From a virus: a stretch of 35,850 bases of DNA. Both the position numbers and the translations under genes were made by a program. The stretch lies in the IMG/VR virus record IMGVR_UViG_3300025646_000158, positions 1 to 35,850 of that record; one strand, written 5' to 3'. Below, piece by piece: positions 30,924 to 35,850 of this stretch. The notes under the pieces were generated by a model. It ran no database searches. It was not told the origin of the DNA and saw only the letters and a program-made list of their open reading frames with translations. The stretch's first letter is position 1; the number at the start of each line of letters is the position of its first letter.

Positions 30924-32084
30924 TTAATAAATACCACCGTCTATATTGATGGTTCCTAAGTTATTTATATTTCCTTGAACTTCCAGATTTCCTGAAATTA
31001 TTACATTATCTGGAAGACCAATAATAATATTTGGACATGCCCCTGTGACCTCAATTTCACCAGTGGTTCCTAAAATATTTATATTTCCAGTACATCCGTT
31101 GATTGTTTCAACATAATTTGGAATATTTTCAAGAAATAAATCAGATCCTGAAATTATTTTTTCTGTTCCATCAGCAGCAAGAACTTTAACATTTCCGCTA
31201 ACTGAAGAGACAGTTGTAATTAAACCTGGAAAGTCTAGAACTGGTACTGGTATTTGAAGAAGATCGATCACTCGGATTAAATCCATAGTAGCACCAACTC
31301 CTTTGGATTGAACCATTAAATAGTCAGCACCAGAACCTACTGATTTAATTCTAATCGGCCTTCCACCGAATCTATAATTTATAGAATATTCATCAGAACC
31401 ATCAATATTTGAATATGTTAATCCATAACCAACTGGTATAAATTCACCAGTTGGTCCAGTAGCACCCGTTGGTCCCACATCTCCTTGTGGACCACGGACA
31501 TTTCCAATTGAATATTGACTTCCAATTACTCCATCTGGATCTATTTGTGAAATATAGAGTTCATCGCCTATGACTTCGGCAGCTGTATATCCATATCCAG
31601 AAATACCATCTGCTCCAGTTGGACCAGTATTTCCAGTTGATCCTTGAATTCCCTGATCTCCCTGTGGACCACGAACATTGCCAATTGAATAAGAAACACC
31701 AACAACACCATCTGGATCTATTTGTGAAATGTAAAGAAAATCACCATCTACAGTTGCTCCAGTATATCCATACCCAGAAATACCAGCTATGCCCTGTGGT
31801 CCAATTGGTCCTGTTGGTCCCGTTGGTCCAGTATTTCCTTGAATGCCTTGGATGCCCTGTGGACCCGAAAGTGCCACACCAGGATACGAAGGGTATAAAA
31901 CTGTAGAACTTAATGTTTTTTCAATTACTAAGTTTGTAACTGTTCCTGGAGTTACATTTATAGTAGAAGATGTTTGATTGTTTACTACTAAATTTGTTGT
32001 TTGTGGAAAAGAAGTAATAGATAACTCACCAACACCTTGGAATGCGGTAATTGTTAGCGTAGCTATATTACTTGCATCTGACAT
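30924..32084 (-). CDS. Collagen-like tail-fibre protein
   Basis: 386 aa, ATG directly after the upstream stop. An N-terminal beta domain (1-70), then three Gly-x-y collagen-like stretches ([19 protein letters not shown] and others) separated by a duplicated module of about 45 residues: GYGYTGATVDGDFLYISQID / GYGYTAAEVIGDELYISQID, each followed by SIGNVRGPQGD. The C-terminal 190 residues are beta-rich and end in GTINIDGGIY. Collagen-like triple helices give thin, stiff fibres. Confidence 0.8.
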   Translation of the reverse strand: MSDASNIATLTITAFQGVGELSITSFPQTTNLVVNNQTSSTINVTPGTVTNLVIEKTLSSTVLYPSYPGVALSGPQGIQGIQGNTGPTGPTGPIGPQGIAGISGYGYTGATVDGDFLYISQIDPDGVVGVSYSIGNVRGPQGDQGIQGSTGNTGPTGADGISGYGYTAAEVIGDELYISQIDPDGVIGSQYSIGNVRGPQGDVGPTGATGPTGEFIPVGYGLTYSNIDGSDEYSINYRFGGRPIRIKSVGSGADYLMVQSKGVGATMDLIRVIDLLQIPVPVLDFPGLITTVSSVSGNVKVLAADGTEKIISGSDLFLENIPNYVETINGCTGNINILGTTGEIEVTGACPNIIIGLPDNVIISGNLEVQGNINNLGTINIDGGIY

Positions 32085-32516
32085 TTATCGTGTTATTTCC
32101 CTTGAAACTTCAAATGTTCCTTCTATTAGTCTTGAGACTTCACCTAAAGTATTTGTCATTTCAAAGTCATAAAAATGCTTACCATATGGAATAGTTTTCA
32201 TTGTAGTTGCGTCTACTCTGAATAAAATTCCACCAGTATATCCATCAGATCCATCAATTGCTGTATTGAAACTAATTCCACCAACACCAGCAATTCCACC
32301 AACACCAGCAGTAAATTCACCTGTGATGCCACCACCAGTTACTCCATTGTCACTAAGGAATAAAAGAACACCAGAATCTTTTGATGACCTTCTTACTTGA
32401 AGTTCTCCAGTAAAATTTGCTAGATCAATTCCAGTTCCACCTTGATATTTGTAATCAAGATGAAGCTTAAATGTTGTTCCTTGTTCTGCATATATGTCGT
32501 ATCTTGATGCTGGCAT
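32085..32516 (-). CDS. Virion structural protein of the fibre/neck region
   Basis: 143 aa. The start (MPASRYDIYAEQGTTFKLHL, then DYKYQGGTGIDLANF) and ELQVRRSSKDSG match a conserved small structural protein of T4-like cyanophage-type viruses. A Gly-rich middle (GVGGIAGVGG) and a beta-rich end (YGKHFYDFEMTN) follow. Probably a fibre attachment or baseplate-wedge accessory. Confidence 0.7.
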   Translation of the reverse strand: MPASRYDIYAEQGTTFKLHLDYKYQGGTGIDLANFTGELQVRRSSKDSGVLLFLSDNGVTGGGITGEFTAGVGGIAGVGGISFNTAIDGSDGYTGGILFRVDATTMKTIPYGKHFYDFEMTNTLGEVSRLIEGTFEVSREITR

Positions 32517-32528
32517 TTTTTATTTCCT

Positions 32529-32837
32529 TTAAACATCTGTAGCTGTCGAAAATTCTCCACCACTAATTCCCTTTATATACAAATATGAATTCTTTACTTG
32601 GTTTATATCTTGTGGATCTATTGCACTCGGTATGAAATAAGTTGTAAAATCTGGATCTTGGACTGTAAATGTTCTTTTATCCAATCTAGTTTTTCCATTT
32701 TCTCTTGCTTCTTGATTAACATATCCCCATAGAACAATTTCACCAGATAAATTCTCATAGTCTAAATTTGTGTTTACAATTCGCCAATACTGCGAATAGG
32801 CTCCAGTTTCGTGTTGTATGATTTGTTGTAGTGCCAT
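32529..32837 (-). CDS. Small virion structural protein
   Basis: 102 aa, beginning MALQQIIQHETGAYSQYWRI and rich in aromatic residues and strands (LSGEIVLWGYVNQEAR, then KNSYLYIKGI). It overlaps the upstream gene by one base. The 'HETGAYSQYWRIVN' start is typical of small structural proteins in phage fibre clusters. Its precise role is unknown. Confidence 0.65.
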   Translation of the reverse strand: MALQQIIQHETGAYSQYWRIVNTNLDYENLSGEIVLWGYVNQEARENGKTRLDKRTFTVQDPDFTTYFIPSAIDPQDINQVKNSYLYIKGISGGEFSTATDV

Positions 32838-33157
32838 TAGGTTGACTCCAATACTGATACGATGACATCAAGTCCCGCTGTTACTCCTGCCGTTGCCTTG
32901 AGGGTATCTCCCGTGGTCAGGGGAATCGGCGTGTCGAGTGCCTGATATGTGGACTGAATCGGAACAGCAGCACCTCTGACGATGTAGTATCCCGTAGCAC
33001 CCTTGAACAACTGAATGGACACGGAGTTTGCCGTGTCGGTGCTTGTGTTTGCCACATGGATGCCGTTGACAATGGCAGTACCCGTGATGCCAGCATAGAT
33101 CTGCGTGTCACCTGTGGTTCCGATTGATGTTGCGTAGTTGAGGTATATGTCGGGCAT
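32837..33157 (-). CDS. Small virion structural protein, paralogue of the gene at 24602-24925
   Basis: 106 aa with GGAG before the ATG. All-beta, sharing TQIYAGITGTAIVNGIHVAN, VPIQSTYQALDTPIPL and VIVSVLES with the 107-aa protein at 24602-24925. The region appears more GC-rich than the other copy. Duplicated copies flank the fibre cluster, suggesting the cluster grew by duplication or acquired modules from related phages. Confidence 0.7.
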   Translation of the reverse strand: MPDIYLNYATSIGTTGDTQIYAGITGTAIVNGIHVANTSTDTANSVSIQLFKGATGYYIVRGAAVPIQSTYQALDTPIPLTTGDTLKATAGVTAGLDVIVSVLEST

Positions 33158-33179
33158 GAATGTCTCCGTTTATTATTTA

Positions 33180-34223
33180 TCAGGGTGCTACACTCTTGTA
33201 TGGATGGTCTACTGGCAGATCGCCTTCAAGTCCCCACTTGTGGGCAAGGTATCCTTCTACTCGTTGTCTAGTTTCCGTATCCCAAGTTTCATTTGAGACT
33301 ATTATCTCAGCGATCCTTCCATTATAGTTGTACGATGCGCTAGAATAACTTCCGATCAAGAAGTTTGAAGTCATTGTTGGTGTTGCCCCAAAGTTTACAC
33401 TATAAGAGGAAACCAAAGATCCTGCGGAATAAGCATCACCCGTGCTGCTGCCACTTTTAGTCAGTACGAAGAATGTTGGTTTGGTTATGGAAACAAAGTC
33501 TCCTGTGCTGTATGTTCTGTAGGCACTAGTAGTATATCCCCAATACAATCCCCCACCAGAAGCATTGATTTCTATGAGAAACTCCCAAGATGATTCTGGT
33601 ACATGGAAGATGACTGGAGAGTTTGAAATGACATCTGCCTCAAGCACCATTGCGACGCTGTGAGTATCGTCTCCCGACATTACACTCTGAAGTGATGTGG
33701 ATATTGCACCACTTACTTCCATGCTGTCATCCACGCCATCCCAATCCAATGCATATCTTCCGTTTATGCTATTCGCAATGTATTCTGGTCTTTTGGAATT
33801 GTCACTTTGAGTTGCATTTCTTCCATTGCCACTCTTATCGTTCCATTGAGAGACAACCGAACCGTTCAATGTGATCGTAGAAGCATCAGCCCCATCCAAC
33901 CAAAGTTCCGTGGTGATTGCTTCTGGTGTCCATGATCCTTCGATGACAAACAGGAACTGACCAAGATCCCTCTCCATGTAGTGTTTTGCTGAATTTATTG
34001 TTCCTGCCTGTGTTCGGCGTTGATCCGTTGCTCCGTTGTAACCAGAGTTCAACCCAAAGCCACGCTTGGGTATGAGTAGGTTCTGCTTCGACCAAATGTT
34101 GCTGCGTTGGATGCCTGTCTCCTGACGCACACCCACCCACGCAGAACCATCCCATTGCCACACCTTTCCTTCGTAGGTGTACTCTTGGTTTACTTCGGGG
34201 TTGGTTGGAAATTGAATAGGCAT
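33180..34223 (-). CDS. LamG/ConA-like tail-fibre protein
   Basis: 347 aa from the ATG at 34223, just after the upstream stop; a longer start would overlap it by 60 bases. The N-terminal attachment module is FPTNPEVNQEYTYEGKVW then QWDGSAW. RGFGLNSGYNGATDQRRTQ and HYMERDLGQFLF link to a LamG-like sandwich: [46 protein letters not shown], and the closing [20 protein letters not shown] typical of LamG-3-like modules. It is probably a glycan-binding fibre tip. It is closely related to the next gene. Confidence 0.78.
   Translation of the reverse strand: MPIQFPTNPEVNQEYTYEGKVWQWDGSAWVGVRQETGIQRSNIWSKQNLLIPKRGFGLNSGYNGATDQRRTQAGTINSAKHYMERDLGQFLFVIEGSWTPEAITTELWLDGADASTITLNGSVVSQWNDKSGNGRNATQSDNSKRPEYIANSINGRYALDWDGVDDSMEVSGAISTSLQSVMSGDDTHSVAMVLEADVISNSPVIFHVPESSWEFLIEINASGGGLYWGYTTSAYRTYSTGDFVSITKPTFFVLTKSGSSTGDAYSAGSLVSSYSVNFGATPTMTSNFLIGSYSSASYNYNGRIAEIIVSNETWDTETRQRVEGYLAHKWGLEGDLPVDHPYKSVAP
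33188..33217 (-). repeat. 30-bp direct repeat in paralogous fibre genes (copy 1)
   Basis: Identical to 34234-34263. It encodes the shared [10 protein letters not shown] end of both LamG-like proteins and could be a recombination point for swapping fibre tips. Confidence 0.85.
34000..34040 (-). repeat. 41-bp direct repeat in paralogous fibre genes (copy 1)
   Basis: Matches 35022-35062 with one difference. It encodes the shared YNG(A/T)[10 protein letters not shown] segment before the LamG-like domain. Confidence 0.85.
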
Positions 34224-34225
34224 GG

Positions 34226-35089
34226 TTATGGTACTACACTCTTGTATGGATGGTCTACTGGCAAGTTTGATGTCAATCCCCATTTGTGGGCAAGATAGCC
34301 TTCTATGAGTTGGCGGTCTTGCGTCGTAGCGACTGACGGAACAATAATTAACTCAGAAATCTTTCCATCAAAGTATCGGCCAAAAAATGACATGGCTCTG
34401 CCGCTTCCAACATACCCGCCGTCCAATACTGAAAAATTCGACAAACTTTGCGTGGTTCCAGTACCGATTAGTGTGCCGTTTGTATAAGATAACTGTACAG
34501 CACCACCTGTAACACAGTTAATATAGGGGGCATCTGAGATTACGCTTACTGGCGATGGGCGATTTGCTACATATCCAAGCTGGCTGTACATTTTATTATC
34601 AGTCCATCTAGGTATATCCGCCAAACCATTGCTCTCTTGTTGGTTTCCTATACCAAATGAAATTTCAGTACGACCGTTTGCATTATCTCGCTTTGCAACA
34701 ATAAACCAACTCTGACTTACAGAATTAAGATCTGATACGCTAGACAATACCAGATCGTCATCAGCACCGTCAAAGTCCAACGCAGGCTTGTTATTTAATC
34801 CAGTCGAGGAGTACAGGGGTTGTGCAGTACCTGTTTGCGTTGCATTTCTGCCATTCCCACTCTTGTCATTCCATTGACTTACATTGCTTCCGTTCAATGT
34901 AATTGTAGAAGCATCAGCAGCATCAAACCACAATGCTGTTGTAATTTCTGCGGGAGTCCATGTCGAAGAATAGAAGAAATTATCGAGATTCCTCTCCATG
35001 TAATGCTTGAGCATCGGGATCGTTCCTGCCTGTGTTCGGCGTTGATCCGTTGTTCCGTTGTATCCTGAATTGAGTCTCCATCTTCTCAT
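34226..35089 (-). CDS. LamG/ConA-like tail-fibre protein, second paralogue
   Basis: 287 aa from the ATG at 35089, which overlaps the collagen gene's stop as ATGA. It lacks the FP…WDG attachment module of its paralogue and begins at [20 protein letters not shown], the equivalent of the paralogue's residue about 50. [44 protein letters not shown] and [20 protein letters not shown] follow, again a LamG-like sandwich. The missing N-terminal part may be supplied by the collagen-like protein encoded just upstream. Confidence 0.75.
   Translation of the reverse strand: MRRWRLNSGYNGTTDQRRTQAGTIPMLKHYMERNLDNFFYSSTWTPAEITTALWFDAADASTITLNGSNVSQWNDKSGNGRNATQTGTAQPLYSSTGLNNKPALDFDGADDDLVLSSVSDLNSVSQSWFIVAKRDNANGRTEISFGIGNQQESNGLADIPRWTDNKMYSQLGYVANRPSPVSVISDAPYINCVTGGAVQLSYTNGTLIGTGTTQSLSNFSVLDGGYVGSGRAMSFFGRYFDGKISELIIVPSVATTQDRQLIEGYLAHKWGLTSNLPVDHPYKSVVP
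34234..34263 (-). repeat. 30-bp direct repeat in paralogous fibre genes (copy 2)
   Basis: Identical to 33188-33217, at the 3' end of the second LamG-like gene. Confidence 0.85.
35022..35062 (-). repeat. 41-bp direct repeat in paralogous fibre genes (copy 2)
   Basis: Matches 34000-34040 with one difference, near the 5' end of the second LamG-like gene. Confidence 0.85.
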
Positions 35090-35850
35090 AGGAAGAACCA
35101 TCCTCTCTTGTAGTCAACGATGGAGACAACCGCACCCGTCACTCCATTGACGGACTCGACATAATCACCGACTGGGCCTGTTGCTCCTGTTGCTCCTGTG
35201 GCTCCATTAGCACCATCGACACCCGTAGCACCTTGTGGTCCAAATGGTTCTACCCAATAGTCACCCACACCATCGGTGATGTATACGAATACATTTCCTG
35301 ATGTGGTGTTGAACCACATATCTCCATAAGTTGCTCCTGAAGGGGCAGAACCAGATGCGGTGAATGTTATTGCTCCATCAACACCAGTTGGACCTTGAAT
35401 CCCCTGAATACCTTGTTCTCCAGTAGCACCAGTTGGACCTTGAATTCCTTGAATTCCTTGATCGCCTTGAGGACCAGTAGCACCAGTTACACCTTGAATA
35501 CCTTGTTCACCAGTTGGACCCGTTGGTCCAGTTGCTCCAGTAGCACCAGTTGGACCTTGAATTCCTTGATCACCAGTTGGACCTTGAATTCCTTGATCGC
35601 CTTGAGGACCAGTTGCTCCAGTAGCACCAGTTGGACCTTGAATTCCTTGTTCTCCAGTAGCACCAGTTGGACCTTGAATTCCTTGTTCTCCAGTAGCACC
35701 AGTTGGACCTTGAATTCCTTGTTCTCCAGTAGCACCAGTTGGACCTTGAATTCCTTGTTCTCCAGTAGCACCAGTTGGACCTTGAATTCCTTGTTCTCCA
35801 GTAGCACCAGTTGGACCTTGAATTCCTTGTTCTCCAGTAGCACCAGTTGG
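35086..35850 (-). CDS. Collagen-like tail-fibre protein (5' end beyond the window)
   Basis: Open in one frame from the window edge to the stop at 35088-35086 (254 codons plus stop seen). From base 35850 it reads [12 protein letters not shown] repeats (Gly-x-y), then less regular collagen units, a spacer ([20 protein letters not shown]), [20 protein letters not shown], a further Gly-x-y run ([14 protein letters not shown]) and the end [20 protein letters not shown] then WFFL. The '[15 protein letters not shown]' unit is common in phage fibres. An internal ATG at 35319 is not the true start because the frame continues upstream. It is coupled by ATGA to the LamG-like gene, which may complete the fibre. 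Confidence 0.8.
   Translation of the reverse strand, partial: PTGATGEQGIQGPTGATGEQGIQGPTGATGEQGIQGPTGATGEQGIQGPTGATGEQGIQGPTGATGEQGIQGPTGATGATGPQGDQGIQGPTGDQGIQGPTGATGATGPTGPTGEQGIQGVTGATGPQGDQGIQGIQGPTGATGEQGIQGIQGPTGVDGAITFTASGSAPSGATYGDMWFNTTSGNVFVYITDGVGDYWVEPFGPQGATGVDGANGATGATGATGPVGDYVESVNGVTGAVVSIVDYKRGWFFL
35635..35850 (-). repeat. Six perfect 36-bp tandem repeats coding for collagen-like units
   Basis: Units start at 35635, 35671, 35707, 35743, 35779 and 35815, all identical, each encoding [12 protein letters not shown]. The array runs off the window end, so the true copy number is unknown. Degenerate copies continue down to about 35400. Confidence 0.95.

Noticed and set aside
30962-31083. 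Two further TATAAATA matches on the minus strand (30962-30969, 31076-31083)
   Set aside because: Both lie deep in the coding sequence of the collagen-like gene (Ile/Asn codons). The next gene start is at 30909, 53 and 167 bases downstream, with its own ribosome-binding site.
35487-35843. 118-aa minus-strand ORF of repeated [12 protein letters not shown]
   Set aside because: It is an out-of-frame shadow of the collagen-coding 36-bp repeats; the collagen frame is open through the same bases and joins the real gene end.
35635-35850. Possible CRISPR array (36-bp direct repeats)
   Set aside because: The repeats are contiguous with no spacers and encode in-frame Gly-x-y collagen units.
34226-35850. 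Simple frameshift error joining the collagen and LamG-like ORFs
   Set aside because: The junction is a clean ATGA overlap repeated at an independent locus (27717-27720), so it is reported as a possible biological arrangement and not as a sequencing error; no canonical slippery heptamer is present.

Overview
The window looks like part of the genome of a T4-related myovirus with a contractile-tail lifestyle, probably an environmental (marine or freshwater) lineage. The evidence is a contiguous T4-type replication set (DNA polymerase, UvsX recombinase, DnaB-family helicase, DnaG-type primase), T4-type late promoters (TATAAATA) beside host-type sigma-70 promoters, very tight gene packing with ATGA/GTGA overlaps, phage tRNAs, an HNH endonuclease and a long run of collagen-like and repeat-rich tail-fibre genes. 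The host cannot be read directly. Two proteins carry dockerin-like EF-hand repeats of a style frequent in Planctomycetota, which makes a planctomycete-like host a hypothesis only.

Layout. (1) 1-3166, plus strand: the end of a hydrophobic (holin-like?) gene, a lipoprotein with the architecture of a unimolecular spanin, and three proteins with short amphipathic N-termini resembling T4 capsid-targeting sequences. Two of these sit in a tandemly duplicated insertion site whose flanks are copies of the 3' ends of the two neighbouring genes. (2) 3163-9060, minus strand, late-type: a RuvC-like resolvase, a 690-aa dockerin-ended protein, a trypsin-like protease with a dockerin, an AdoMet decarboxylase (SpeD), a beta-helix protein and a 28-codon ORF. 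(3) 9081-23378, minus strand, early/middle-type: one long operon from a sigma-70 promoter (23378) to a strong terminator (9081). In order of transcription it holds dUTPase, DNA methyltransferase, a MazG/DUF1599-like protein, the N-terminal half of DNA polymerase, an inserted island (TrmH/SpoU methyltransferase, a tiny basic protein, three tRNAs, HNH endonuclease, small ORFs, a Dps-like protein), the C-terminal half of DNA polymerase, UvsX, helicase, primase, an unknown gene, ThyX and the B12-dependent ribonucleotide reductase. (4) 23381-35850, minus strand: virion/tail-fibre genes (lectin-like, BspA-type leucine-rich repeats, coiled coil, collagen-like). The window ends inside six perfect 36-bp collagen-coding repeats.

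How it works together. The early operon makes and cleans dNTPs (NrdJ, ThyX, Dut, MazG-like), copies and recombines DNA (split gp43, UvsX, gp41, gp61) and probably methylates it. The methyltransferase ends in the same octapeptide as the polymerase, the segment that in T4 binds the sliding clamp, so modification may be tied to the replisome. The island splitting the polymerase has its own perfect sigma-70 promoter and carries translation-related genes. Late promoters drive the structural modules. At four promoters the canonical transcription start falls exactly on the A of an ATG, suggesting leaderless mRNAs. All functions are inferred from motifs read by eye; no database search was possible.
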